Made by a program: the position numbers and the translations under genes. Under the pieces are notes generated by a model that was not told where the DNA came from, made no database searches, and worked only from the letters and a program-made list of their open reading frames with translations. A stretch of DNA of 64,000 bases from Paractinoplanes lichenicola (GTDB lineage: Bacteria; Actinomycetota; Actinomycetes; Mycobacteriales; Micromonosporaceae), in NCBI RefSeq assembly GCF_016785085.1, contig NZ_JAENHO010000003.1:496001-560000 (forward strand), read 5' to 3'. How positions within the stretch are numbered: the first letter of the stretch is position 1; each line of letters begins with the position of its first letter. Shown here piece after piece: positions 35,601 through 43,479 of the stretch.

Positions 35601-36333
35601 CTGCAGCCTGCGCTGGCTGCTCGAACGGCACGGCGGCGCCGCGCCCCCGGGCCCGGCCCAGGGCGTGGGCAACCTCGTGCACGCCGCCGCCATGCTGGCC
35701 GAGGACGCCAACGCCGACCGCGAGAAGCTGGTCGAATACGTCAGCGCCCGGTTCGAGGCGATCGAGCTGGCCGCCCGCTGGCTGGCCGGCCCCGAGCAGG
35801 ATCGCGCCCAGGCCATGGTGGACAAGCTGCTGCGCTGGCTGGCCGTCAACCCGCGGCGGCTGCTGGCCATCGAGCACGAGTTCACCGTCCGGATCGAGGA
35901 CGAGAAGCGGCCGATCCAGCTCACCGGCCGGGTCGACCGGCTCGAGATCGACGAGGACGGCCGCCTGGTCGTGATCGACCTCAAGACCGGCAAGACCACC
36001 GCGGTCGCCGCGGCCGACGTGGCCGAGCACGCCCAGCTGGCCGGCTATCAGACCGCCGTCGAGGCCGGGGCGTTCGCCGATTACGGCGCCGAGAGCGGGG
36101 GCGCCGCCCTCGTGCAGCTCGGCCCGGGCAAGGACGCCCGCGAGCAGATGCAGCTGCCGCTGGCCGACGCGGCCGACCCCGAGTGGGCGCACGAGATGGT
36201 CCGCCGCACGGCCGAGACGATGGCCGCGGCCACCTTCTCGGCCGTGGCCAACAGCCGTTGCCGGGTCTGCCCGGTCCGCACCAGCTGCCCGATCTCCGGC
36301 AAGGGCCGCCAGATAGTCGACGAGGGCAAGTGA
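32614..36333 (+). CDS. adnA: AdnA subunit of the AdnAB helicase-nuclease
   Basis: 1239 residues. An SF1A (UvrD-like) motor: Walker A GGPGTGKTT, TFGRRGATALRDR, a degenerate motif II VDELADTD, GDPDSSVYGFRGADP and LLTAHAAKGLEWDVV. A C-terminal RecB-like nuclease follows: GRVDRLEIDEDGRLVVIDLKTGK. Cys997, Cys1216, Cys1219 and Cys1225 can hold a 4Fe-4S cluster as in AddB-type nucleases. AdnAB resects double-strand breaks, replacing RecBCD/AddAB. Two low-complexity insertions stand out: Pro/Ala/Ser-rich (nt 33700-33890) and acidic Pro/Asp-rich (nt 35060-35280) with the repeated ETDPDNPQ-PDVE. GTG start; the stop overlaps adnB (GTGA). Confidence 0.93.
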   Translation: MTTSASSSAAVRRPAYRLVRRPPRALPPLLRDPLQAYAAAHVDGPLLVVGGPGTGKTTTLVESVAARIADGVDPERILVLTFGRRGATALRDRIEARIAADPGRIVHEPLVRTFHAYAFGLLRRAAAERGEPSPRLLTGPEQDLIIRELLAVSGDTEEPDPIGWPTALRPALPTRAFAQQLRDLMQRAAERGIDAVELARLGERLGRDDWPAAARFLREYVAVLALRDVTTRGSAAYDPAELVRAASGLLVDTPELLESERRRLAYVYVDELADTDPAQIELLSLVAGGGKPLVAFGDPDSSVYGFRGADPAAVASFPAKFRTASGALAETLTLHTNYRAPSSLLSATSRVARRMRGPIKHRPMHPPAPLIGPEPPPAPPASLAEPASRSLPAQSASPSTPAAPTPPVLTSPSTPAAPTSPSTPAEAVVRTFRAATAEAAYVAHALREAHLLQGVPWSKMAVILRSTSLQLPSLQRALAAAGVPTVTHAEDLPLHLQPAVAPFLLLLRCALDPEALTEETAVALLHSSLGGADPLAERRLRQGLRALALAAGDRRPSGELLVDAVRDPAGLDMVERRWAVPAQQVARLLATAREAAAAPGSTAEQVLWTIWRASGLADRWYAMSTRSGPSADNTDIARARQWRAEAADRDLDSMVVLFDAAARFVDRLPGARTEVFLDHVLAQDLPADSIAPSADRGEAVRLLTAHAAKGLEWDVVVLAGVQEGIWPDLRLRGSLLGSERLVDVLAGRVASGQAAVVGQTSALLDEERRLFYVATTRARHKLIVTAVASAGVGGSEGEEQPSRFLTELGVPDEGPGNPPPPPPEDPGPNLWDTDPDPTEPPDEDPEGPEPAGPIETDPDNPQSPDVERQVGPGETDPDNPQAPDVEGAGKAAGELVDLFEAMADEPPGDVPVGRPPRALTLAALVAELRTVVVGSDQTPARRRAAAAELARLAAAGVPGAHPDEWWGLRPLSDDRPLVDEGEPVKVTPSSMESALRCSLRWLLERHGGAAPPGPAQGVGNLVHAAAMLAEDANADREKLVEYVSARFEAIELAARWLAGPEQDRAQAMVDKLLRWLAVNPRRLLAIEHEFTVRIEDEKRPIQLTGRVDRLEIDEDGRLVVIDLKTGKTTAVAAADVAEHAQLAGYQTAVEAGAFADYGAESGGAALVQLGPGKDAREQMQLPLADAADPEWAHEMVRRTAETMAAATFSAVANSRCRVCPVRTSCPISGKGRQIVDEGK

Positions 36334-39300
36334 CCCAACCCAGTTTGTTCGCCGAGGAACCGGCGAAGCCGCGGCGGCGTGCCGACTCCGGCCCGCGATA
36401 CACGCCGGAGGAGCTGGCCCACCTGCTGCGCCTGCCCCGCCCGACCACCGAGCAGTCCGAGATCATCTCGGCCCCGGTGGAGCCGCTGCTGGTGGTGGCG
36501 GGGGCCGGGTCGGGCAAGACCGAGACGATGGCCTCCCGGGTCGTCTGGCTGGTCGCGAACAGCTACGCCCATCCCGACGAGATCCTCGGCCTCACGTTCA
36601 CCCGCAAGGCCGCCGGCGAGCTGGCCCACCGCGTCCGCACCCGGCTCGGCCAGCTCATCCGCCGCCTGGGCCGGGACGACGCGTTCGCGGGCGAGGCCAC
36701 CATCTCGACCTACCACTCGTACGCGGCCCGGGTCGTCACCGAGCACGGCCTGCGCGCCGGGTTCGAGCCGTCGGCGCGGCTGCTCACCGAGGCGGCCCGC
36801 TGGCAGATCGTCGACTCGCTGGTCCGGTCGTACACGGGCGAGATGACCGGCGTGAACCGCGCCCCGAGCACCGTCACCGACGACGTGCTCGCGCTCTCCG
36901 GCGAGCTGGCCGAGCATCTGGTCACCCCGGACGAGCTGGCCGCCTGGACCGGCCGGTTCTTCGCCGATGTGCAGGAGCTGCCGGGCAAGGTCTACAAGGA
37001 CGTGGCCGACACCCTGGCCCGGCAGCGGCAGCGGCTCACCCTGCTGCCCCTGGTCCGGCTGTACGACCAGCGCAAGATCGACCTGGAGGCGATGGACTTC
37101 GGCGACCAGATGGCCCGCGCGGCGCTGGTCGCCCGCGATCATCCCGAGGTCGGCGAGATCGAGCGCGGCCGTTTCAAGATCGTGCTGCTGGACGAGTATC
37201 AGGACACCAGCCACGCCCAGGTCACCATGCTCAACGCGCTGTTCGGCGGCGGGCACCCGGTGACCGCGGTCGGCGACCCCTGCCAGTCGATCTACGGCTG
37301 GCGCGGCGCCTCGGCGGGCACGCTCGACCGCTTCCCCGAGGAGTTCACGCTGCCCGGCGGCGAGCCGGCCCGGGTCGGCGGCCTGACCCGCAGCTGGCGC
37401 AACCGTCCCGAGATCCTGCGGGTGGCCAACACGCTGTCGGCCCCGCTGCGCGCGTTCGGCGCCCGGGTGACCGAGCTGCGGGCGGCCGAGCGGGTGTCGG
37501 GTGCGGTCGGGGGCCGTACGGTGGCCTGCGCTCTGTTGCCCACGTTCGCCGAGGAGGCGGACTGGATCGGCGACTCGATGCTCACGGCGTGGCGGATCAT
37601 CGCCGGCCTGCCGCAGGCGCTGCCCGAGGAGATCCCGGTCGAGAAGCGCCCGACCAGCGCCGTGCTGGTGCGGGTGCGCAGCCAGATCCCGGCCATCGAG
37701 GAGGCGCTGCGCCGCCGCGGGCTGCCCGTCGAGGTGGTCGGCCTGGGTGGCCTGCTCGACACCCCGGAGGTCCGCGACGTCGTCTGCACGATGCGCGTGC
37801 TGGCCGACCCGACCGACGGCGCCTCGCTGCTGCGCCTGCTCACCGGCGCCCGCTGGCGGATCGGCCCGCGCGACCTGGTCGCCTTGCACCGCCGGGCCCG
37901 GGGGCTGGCCGCGGCCCGGGCCGCCGTGGTCACCGGGGCCGAGCCCGACGACGTGGTGGCCGACCGGCTCGACGACGCCACCCTGGTCGAGGCGATGGCC
38001 GACCTGGGCGCCCCGCAGCAGTATTCGGCGGAGGGCTATGGCCGGCTGCACGCGTACAGCCGGGAACTGAGTGCCCTGCGGCAGCGCCTCGACCAGCCGT
38101 TGCCCGACCTGGTGGCCGACATCGAGCGCACTGCCGGCCTGGATGTCGAGGTCGCCGTGCGGGGCTGGGCGGCCGGGGACGCCGGGCTGGCCCGCGGCCA
38201 CCTCGACGCGCTGGCCGACACCGCCGCCCGCTACTCGGCCGAGACCGACGGCGGCACGCTGGCCGGCTTCCTGGCCTTCCTCACGGCCGCCGAGGAGGAG
38301 GAGCGCGGCCTCGAACCGGGGCAGGTCGACGTGGTCGAGGGCGCCGTGCAGATCCTCACCGCGCACGCCGCCAAGGGCCTGGAGTGGGACGTCGTGTCGG
38401 TGGCCGGGCTGAGCAAGGGCGTCTGGCCGGGCCTGGTCCGCAACTCGGATCAATACCTGATGGGCATCGGTGTGCTGCCGTTCCCGCTGCGCGGCGACTC
38501 CGACGGCCTTCCGCGGCTCGATCTCTCCGCCGCCGTCGACCAGAAGGGCGTGGTCAACGCCGTCTCCGCGTTCGGCGCGGCCTGGCGGGAGCACGACGAG
38601 CGGGAGGAGCGCCGGCTCGCCTACGTGGCCGTCACCCGGCCCCGCCGCCTGCTGCTGGCCTCGGGCTACTGGTGGGGCGACGGGGTGAAGCGCCCGCGCG
38701 GCCCGTCGGTCTTCCTCGACGAGATCCGCGCCGCCTGTGCGGAGGGCGCCGGCGTGGTCGACGTCTGGACGCCCGAGCCGGCGCCCGGCGCGACCAACCC
38801 GGCGGCCGAGGCGGTCGTCTCGGCGCAGTGGCCCTCCGACCCGCTGGGCCTGCGCCGCCCGGCCATGGCGGCCGCGGCCGACCTGATCCGCCGCATCATG
38901 GCCGGCGGAGATCCGGAGGCCGCCGAGGAGTTCGCCGAGCTGGCCGAGGCCGAGCCCGAGGTGGCCGAGCGGGCCGGGCTGGCCGCCCAGCTCGTCGGCC
39001 TCCCCAACGATCCGGACGTCTCCCGCTGGCGCCGCGAGGCCGACCTGCTGCTGGCCGAGCGGGACGAGCGGTCCCGCCGGGACGGCCCGATCGAGGTGGC
39101 CCTGCCCCCGCACCTCTCGGTGTCGCAGCTCGTGGTGCTGCGCCGCGACCCGCAGGCGCTGGCCCGGTCGCTGCGTCGCCCGCTGCCGCACCGGCCGATG
39201 CCGCACGCCCGGCGGGGCACGGCGTTCCACGCCTGGCTCGAGCAGCGGTTCGGCGCGGTCCGGCTGATCGACATCGACGAGCTGCCGGGCGCCGCCGACG

Positions 39301-39704
39301 ACGACGCGGCCGACGACGCCGAGCTGCTCGCGCTGCAGCAGGCGTTCCTGGCCGGCGAGTGGGCCGAGCGCACGCCGATCGAGGTCGAGGTGCCGTTCGC
39401 GACCACGATCGCCGGCGTGGTGGTGCGGGGGCGGATGGACGCGGTCTTCGCCGACACGGCCAACCGGTTCGACGTGATCGACTGGAAGACCGGCCGGCGA
39501 CCCGAGGGCGCGGACGCCGACGCCGCCGCGGTGCAGCTGGCGGCGTACCGGATCGCCTGGGCCGCCCTGGCCGGGGTGCCGCTCAACCGGGTGCGGGCGG
39601 GCTTCCACTACGTACGGGATCAGGTGACCGTCCGCCCGGTCGACCTGCTCGACGCGGCCCAGCTCGCCGCCCTGGTCGAGCGGCTGCCCGAACGGGTGAT
39701 TTAG
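36330..39704 (+). CDS. adnB: AdnB subunit of the AdnAB helicase-nuclease
   Basis: 1124 residues. Intact SF1A motor: Q motif TTEQSEIIS, Walker A AGAGSGKTETM, LTFTRKAAGEL, motif II LLDEYQDTSHAQ, GDPCQSIYGWRGAS, LTAHAAKGLEWDVVSV and RRLAYVAVTRPRR. The C-terminal RecB-like nuclease carries GRMDAVFADTANRFDVIDWKTGRRP, with the metal Asp and the DWK triad. AdnB is the lead 3'-5' motor of the heterodimer. GTG start overlaps the adnA stop by 4 nt. The terminal TTAG is shared with the convergent stop of the next gene. Confidence 0.95.
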   Translation: MTQPSLFAEEPAKPRRRADSGPRYTPEELAHLLRLPRPTTEQSEIISAPVEPLLVVAGAGSGKTETMASRVVWLVANSYAHPDEILGLTFTRKAAGELAHRVRTRLGQLIRRLGRDDAFAGEATISTYHSYAARVVTEHGLRAGFEPSARLLTEAARWQIVDSLVRSYTGEMTGVNRAPSTVTDDVLALSGELAEHLVTPDELAAWTGRFFADVQELPGKVYKDVADTLARQRQRLTLLPLVRLYDQRKIDLEAMDFGDQMARAALVARDHPEVGEIERGRFKIVLLDEYQDTSHAQVTMLNALFGGGHPVTAVGDPCQSIYGWRGASAGTLDRFPEEFTLPGGEPARVGGLTRSWRNRPEILRVANTLSAPLRAFGARVTELRAAERVSGAVGGRTVACALLPTFAEEADWIGDSMLTAWRIIAGLPQALPEEIPVEKRPTSAVLVRVRSQIPAIEEALRRRGLPVEVVGLGGLLDTPEVRDVVCTMRVLADPTDGASLLRLLTGARWRIGPRDLVALHRRARGLAAARAAVVTGAEPDDVVADRLDDATLVEAMADLGAPQQYSAEGYGRLHAYSRELSALRQRLDQPLPDLVADIERTAGLDVEVAVRGWAAGDAGLARGHLDALADTAARYSAETDGGTLAGFLAFLTAAEEEERGLEPGQVDVVEGAVQILTAHAAKGLEWDVVSVAGLSKGVWPGLVRNSDQYLMGIGVLPFPLRGDSDGLPRLDLSAAVDQKGVVNAVSAFGAAWREHDEREERRLAYVAVTRPRRLLLASGYWWGDGVKRPRGPSVFLDEIRAACAEGAGVVDVWTPEPAPGATNPAAEAVVSAQWPSDPLGLRRPAMAAAADLIRRIMAGGDPEAAEEFAELAEAEPEVAERAGLAAQLVGLPNDPDVSRWRREADLLLAERDERSRRDGPIEVALPPHLSVSQLVVLRRDPQALARSLRRPLPHRPMPHARRGTAFHAWLEQRFGAVRLIDIDELPGAADDDAADDAELLALQQAFLAGEWAERTPIEVEVPFATTIAGVVVRGRMDAVFADTANRFDVIDWKTGRRPEGADADAAAVQLAAYRIAWAALAGVPLNRVRAGFHYVRDQVTVRPVDLLDAAQLAALVERLPERVI

Positions 39705-40111
39705 GCCGCCCCCGCCGCCGCCAGCAGGTGCAGAAGCGCTCCCGCGTACGCCCCCTCGACCGTCTCCGCCGCGAAGGTGCGCTCCTCGCCGAGCAGGTCG
39801 ATGAGCACCTCGTAGCCGGCCGGCCCCCGACGCAGCGCCCGGAACGTGCCGCCGAGCAGTTCGCGCAGTTGATCCTCCCGGGGCAGCCAGACCGTCTCGT
39901 CCATCTCGACGTCGTCGAGGGCCCACTCCGTGGTGCCGTTGAAGCCGATCACCTGGCCCTCCGGCAACGTGTGCACCTCGATAGTCATGTTGCTCAGCAC
40001 GAACACCTCGTCGTCGAGGTCGTGGTCCGGGATGGCGAAGCGGTCGCCGAGCGCCGGCTTCCAGGTCAACCCGGCCTCCCTGAGCTGCTGTGCCAGTTGT
40101 ACGCCGATCAC
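39701..40111 (-). CDS. Conserved hypothetical protein
   Basis: 136 residues, acidic, no membrane segment. An N-terminal helix (LAQQLREAGLTWKPALGDRFAIPDHDLDDEVFVL) is followed by strand-rich HTLPEGQVIGFNGTTEW and a helical middle. A perfect AAGGAGGT lies 6 nt before the GTG start. Homologs are, from memory, sometimes labelled CpaE-like without good reason; no P-loop is present. Function unknown. Confidence 0.75.
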   Translation of the reverse strand: MIGVQLAQQLREAGLTWKPALGDRFAIPDHDLDDEVFVLSNMTIEVHTLPEGQVIGFNGTTEWALDDVEMDETVWLPREDQLRELLGGTFRALRRGPAGYEVLIDLLGEERTFAAETVEGAYAGALLHLLAAAGAA

Positions 40112-40173
40112 CGGCAGACCTCCTTGAACGTGTTAGGCTCTCCGCGTTGTCAGTTTGGTTCCCAAGTACTCAG

Positions 40174-40206
40174 GAGCGCCTGTGGGGAAGTCTGCCCCAG
40201 GCGCTC
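40174..40206 (+). promoter_or_regulatory. Stem-loop in the cold-shock gene leader
   Basis: Arms GAGCGCC(40174-40180)/GGCGCTC(40200-40206) and TGGGG/CCCCA, separated by a 2-nt bulge, with a 7-nt loop and TTT immediately after. It lies about 130 nt upstream of the cold-shock start in a spacer of about 220 bp between divergent genes. It could be an attenuator, a temperature-responsive leader or the end of a short RNA. Confidence 0.5.
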
Positions 40207-40333
40207 TTTGTCGTAACCCGGGTCTTCCGGTACGGGCGATCAGTACGGCAGCACGAGACTCGCGAAGTGCGGGTCTTATTACCTCGTTCCCGTCCATAAT
40301 GGGCGAGAACGATCGACCGTCGAGGAGACGATC

Positions 40334-40537
40334 ATGGTTACCGGCGTTGTGAAGTGGTTCAACGCGGACAAGGGCTTCGGGTTCATCACCCCGGACGACG
40401 GCGGCGCCGACGTCTTCGCCCACTTCTCCGCGATCCAGACCTCCGGCTACCGCAGCCTGGACGAGAACCAGCGTGTCGAGTTCGAGGTGACCCAGGGCCA
40501 GAAGGGCCCGCAGGCCGCGAACATCCGCCCGCTCTGA
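40334..40537 (+). CDS. Cold-shock domain protein (CspA family)
   Basis: 67-residue OB-fold RNA chaperone: [32 protein letters not shown] includes RNP1 (KGFGFI) and RNP2 (VFAHF). Length is exactly that of the family. GAGGAG ribosome site before the ATG, and a long leader with a stem-loop, as seen for many csp genes. An intrinsic terminator follows at once, so it is monocistronic. Confidence 0.97.
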   Translation: MVTGVVKWFNADKGFGFITPDDGGADVFAHFSAIQTSGYRSLDENQRVEFEVTQGQKGPQAANIRPL

Positions 40538-40546
40538 TGTAGCGAG

Positions 40547-40582
40547 AAAGGCGCCGTACCCCTCGGGGTGCGGCGCCTTTTT
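40547..40582 (+). terminator. Intrinsic terminator after the cold-shock gene
   Basis: AAAGGCGCCG-T-ACCCC pairs with GGGGT-G-CGGCGCCTTT through a single T-G wobble, followed by a run of five T. It begins 10 nt after the stop codon and is the clearest Rho-independent terminator in the window along with the one before whiB7. Confidence 0.93.
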
Positions 40583-40599
40583 CATGCGCTGAGAAAACG

Positions 40600-41313
40600 T
40601 CAGACGGCGGCGGCCTGCGGCAGCGGGGCCGTGCCGCCCAGGTGGGCGGGCAGCCACCAGCGGTCGTCGGGGCCCGACGGCTTCTCGGGATAGGCCCGCT
40701 GGGCCGCGTCGAGCAGGCCGCTCAGGCGCTCCTTGAGGGCCGCGGTGAGCGCGTCGGGCGACGTGCCCTTGGGCATCTCGAGCGCCTGGCCGATCTTGAT
40801 GAGCACCGGCACGTGCCGCTTGGTCAGCTCTTTCTTGTGATTCTTGGTCCACAGCCGATGCGGGCCCCAGACGGCCATCGGGATCAGCGGCACCTTGGCC
40901 GAGCGGGCCAGCCGCACCGCGCCCGACTTGAGCTCCTTGACCGTGAACGACTCGCTGATCGTGGCCTCGGGGAAGACGCCGACGATCTCGCCCTCGCGCA
41001 GCGCCTCGTTGGCCGCCCGGAACGAGGCGGCGCCGGCGTCACGGTCGACCGGGATGTGCCGCATGCCGCGCATCAGCGGTCCACTGATCTTGTGGTCGAA
41101 GACGGACTTCTTCGCCATGAAACGGACGAGCCGCTTGGCCGGCTGGGCCCCCAGGCCGCAGAAGATGAAGTCGAGATAGCTCACGTGGTTGCTCGCGAGC
41201 ACCGCCCCGCCCTCGCGCGGAATGTTCTCCGCGCCCTCGATCTCGATCTTGAGGTCGAGCACCCGGAACATCGTCTTGGCGAAGGCGACGACCGGCGGAT
41301 ACACGAGTTCCAT
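40600..41313 (-). CDS. 1-acyl-sn-glycerol-3-phosphate acyltransferase (PlsC family)
   Basis: 237 residues: catalytic NHVSYLD (the H-x4-D motif), KKSVFD, and FPEATIS in place of FPEGT. Transfers an acyl chain from acyl-ACP or acyl-CoA to lysophosphatidate or a related acceptor at the inner membrane face; an N-terminal amphipathic segment (MELVYPPVVAFAKTMFRVLD) can bind membrane. ATG 41313 gives the standard start of actinobacterial PlsC and has TACCGT 6 nt upstream; upstream in-frame starts (41391, 41445) add basic residues without support. Confidence 0.9.
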   Translation of the reverse strand: MELVYPPVVAFAKTMFRVLDLKIEIEGAENIPREGGAVLASNHVSYLDFIFCGLGAQPAKRLVRFMAKKSVFDHKISGPLMRGMRHIPVDRDAGAASFRAANEALREGEIVGVFPEATISESFTVKELKSGAVRLARSAKVPLIPMAVWGPHRLWTKNHKKELTKRHVPVLIKIGQALEMPKGTSPDALTAALKERLSGLLDAAQRAYPEKPSGPDDRWWLPAHLGGTAPLPQAAAV

Positions 41314-41432
41314 GGCAAGACGGTAGCGGAAGTCCCTGAACTTATCCTGGGTCAGGTGCAACGTCCGGCGCCGATCGTGCGTCTTAAGCATTATCGGCTG
41401 TTTTCCTCGGACGTGACCTTGGAGGTACCGGC

Positions 41433-41624
41433 ATGCGCGGACCATCCGCCCGCCGGGAGTTCGGCTTCGTGCTCGCGCTGGCCGTCGCCGGTCTCGCGCT
41501 GGTTCTCGTGGTCGCGTTCGCCCCGTGGTATCCGCCGGCCACCGGTTACCCCGACGTCAGCCCGACCTTCTGGCAGCAAGTGACCGCCGTCTTCGGCGCT
41601 ACGGAAGGCAACACCACCCCCTAG
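41433..41624 (+). CDS. Small single-pass membrane protein
   Basis: 63 residues: a basic start (RGPSARREF), one membrane helix (about 11-30, VLALAVAGLALVLVVAFAPW) and a short external tail (TGYPDVSPTFWQQVTAVFG). Good GGAGGT ribosome site with 6-nt spacing before the ATG. No family known. Divergent from plsC and 41 bp before the next membrane-anchored protein, so possibly an operon. Confidence 0.72.
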   Translation: MRGPSARREFGFVLALAVAGLALVLVVAFAPWYPPATGYPDVSPTFWQQVTAVFGATEGNTTP

Positions 41625-41665
41625 CCGTGACAAGATCCTCAGGATCGTGGTGTTCACTGGAATCC

Positions 41666-42547
41666 ATGTCCGAGACTTCCGCCTGGAGCCGGCCGGGTGA
41701 TCGGTTCGGCTCCGGCCTGGTCACGACCGCTCCGGGGGCCCCGCCGCGGCAGCCACCGCCCCCGCCGGAGGCCGATCCCGAGCAGCCCGACGACCCGGAG
41801 AACCGGCGCCGGCGGCAGATGCGGATCTTCGGGGTGGTCGCGGGCGCGATCCTGGCCGTCGGGTTGACCGTGGTGCTGATCGTGGCCTTCTCGGGCGGCG
41901 GCGACCCGTTCCGCTCCAAGGCCGAGGCCCCGACCGACGTCCGTCCGCCGCTCGCCCAGGCCTGCCCGGCGCCGACCGGCTCGCCGAGCGCCGCGCCGAC
42001 CCAGACGCCGAGCGCGCTGCCGCCCGAGACCGGCGCGCGCACCACCGACACCGAGGCCGGCATCTCGTACAAGGCCTATGGCGCCCCCTGGGAACCGTGG
42101 ACCGACACCTGGCGCGCGGGGACCCTCGAAGTGCCGTACAAGGTGGGTCAGCATTTCGTCACCGAGCAGTACAGCGGTGGCAGCTACCACGCCTCGATCC
42201 TGTCGGGGGCGATTCCCGCGGCCGACAACGACGCCGTGACGCTCAACCTCGAATGCGTCGGCCGGCAGGTCGCGGCGGACGTCCGCGCCGAGTATTACCC
42301 GCAGCCCAACACCATGGACCCGATCCGCGACGAGCTCACGACGGTGGGCGGCCGGCCGGCCTATGTCAGCGAGTTCCGGCTGCACTTCTCGTCGCCCGGC
42401 CTGACCGCCACCGAGGAGCTCTCCGCGGTGGCGGTCATCGACGTCGGCAAGACGACCGCGGCGATCCTGTACGTCTCGATCCCCGGCACCCACAAGCAGT
42501 ACGACTACGTGATCGACGACGTCCTCAAGTCGGTGCGCCCGGTCTAG
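41666..42547 (+). CDS. Membrane-anchored exported hypothetical protein
   Basis: 293 residues. A Pro-rich cytoplasmic N-terminus (1-50), a membrane helix at about 54-75 (MRIFGVVAGAILAVGLTVVLIVAF), a Pro/Thr/Ser-rich linker, then a compact beta-rich external domain (about 125-293: YKVGQHFVTEQYSGGSYHASILSG, TTAAILYVSIPGTHKQYDYVIDDVLKSV). No catalytic motif. ATG start chosen as the first codon with coding character; open frame before it is not coding. CTAG is shared with the convergent permease stop. Confidence 0.75.
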   Translation: MSETSAWSRPGDRFGSGLVTTAPGAPPRQPPPPPEADPEQPDDPENRRRRQMRIFGVVAGAILAVGLTVVLIVAFSGGGDPFRSKAEAPTDVRPPLAQACPAPTGSPSAAPTQTPSALPPETGARTTDTEAGISYKAYGAPWEPWTDTWRAGTLEVPYKVGQHFVTEQYSGGSYHASILSGAIPAADNDAVTLNLECVGRQVAADVRAEYYPQPNTMDPIRDELTTVGGRPAYVSEFRLHFSSPGLTATEELSAVAVIDVGKTTAAILYVSIPGTHKQYDYVIDDVLKSVRPV

Positions 42548-43479
42548 TTGCTCAACAAACCCCAGCGGCGGCGCAGGGCGTTGTCGGCCGCGTTGAACAG
42601 CACGTCGATCAGGATGCCGATGATCAGCACGACGATGATGTAGCAGATCACCAGGCTCGAGTCGCTCAGATCCCGGGCCTGCTGCATCCGTACGCCGATG
42701 GACAGCGCCCCCGGCACGATGACCAGCAGCTCGCCGGCCATCAGGCTGCGCCACGAGAACGCCCAGCCCTGCTTGAGGCCCGAGATGAATGAGGGCAGCG
42801 ACGCCGGCAGGATCAGGTGCCGGTATTTCGCGACGCCCCGCATGCCGAGCACCTGCCCGACCCGCAGCCACGTCCGCGGCACGTAGTCGATGCCGCTGAT
42901 CAGGCCGTTGGCGACCGACGGGGCCGCACCCAGGATCACCACGAACAGGATCGCGCTCTCGCTGAGCTGGAAGAGCAGGATGGCCAGCGGGAACCACATG
43001 ATCGAGGGCATGGTCTGCAGCCCGGTGATCAGCGAGCCGATGGCCGCCCGCAGCGGGGCGAACTGCGACACCAGGGCGCCGATGATCGTGCCGATGACCA
43101 CGGCCAGCAGGAAGCCGGTGAACGCGCGGGTCATCGTCACCCGTACGCCGTCCCAGAAGTCCGCCGTGGTGATCACGCTGCCCAGGTCGGTGAAGACCGT
43201 CTCGGGCGAGGGCAGCACGTAGATCGGCTTCCACTCGGCCCAGACCACGATCTGCCAGACCAGCAGCACGATCGCGATCGCGGCCAGCTTGGGCCAAGTG
43301 TTCTTCCAGATCCGCTTGCCGCGCTGCCCCTTGTCCCGCTGGGGCTGCAGTTCGAGCGCGTCGAGACCGGCGACCTCGGCCGCCTCGGGGCTGACGCCGA
43401 CCTTCTCGACGACCGGGGCCGTGCTGTCGCCGCTGGTGCCCTCGAGCCCGGCCCGTGCGGACGGAAATTTACTGGGCAT
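42544..43479 (-). CDS. ssuC: Sulfonate/nitrate-type ABC transporter permease
   Basis: 311 residues. A long N-terminal cytoplasmic stretch (about 65 residues) precedes six membrane helices. The BPD-transporter EAA-like loop is seen in PRTWLRVGQVLGMRGVAKYRHLILPASLPSFISGLKQGWAFSWR. Typical SsuC/TauC permease. The ATG 43479 overlaps the ATPase gene stop. Works with the two genes upstream to import sulfonates or a related anion; the exact substrate is not shown by sequence. Confidence 0.88.
   Translation of the reverse strand: MPSKFPSARAGLEGTSGDSTAPVVEKVGVSPEAAEVAGLDALELQPQRDKGQRGKRIWKNTWPKLAAIAIVLLVWQIVVWAEWKPIYVLPSPETVFTDLGSVITTADFWDGVRVTMTRAFTGFLLAVVIGTIIGALVSQFAPLRAAIGSLITGLQTMPSIMWFPLAILLFQLSESAILFVVILGAAPSVANGLISGIDYVPRTWLRVGQVLGMRGVAKYRHLILPASLPSFISGLKQGWAFSWRSLMAGELLVIVPGALSIGVRMQQARDLSDSSLVICYIIVVLIIGILIDVLFNAADNALRRRWGLLSN

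Noticed and set aside
36081..39926. 1281-codon minus-strand frame antisense to adnB
   Set aside because: Compositional artefact of high GC; adnB has all helicase and nuclease motifs.
40155..40352. 65-codon plus-strand frame in the cold-shock leader
   Set aside because: No ribosome site, runs through the stem-loop and overlaps the csp start out of frame; more likely leader RNA.
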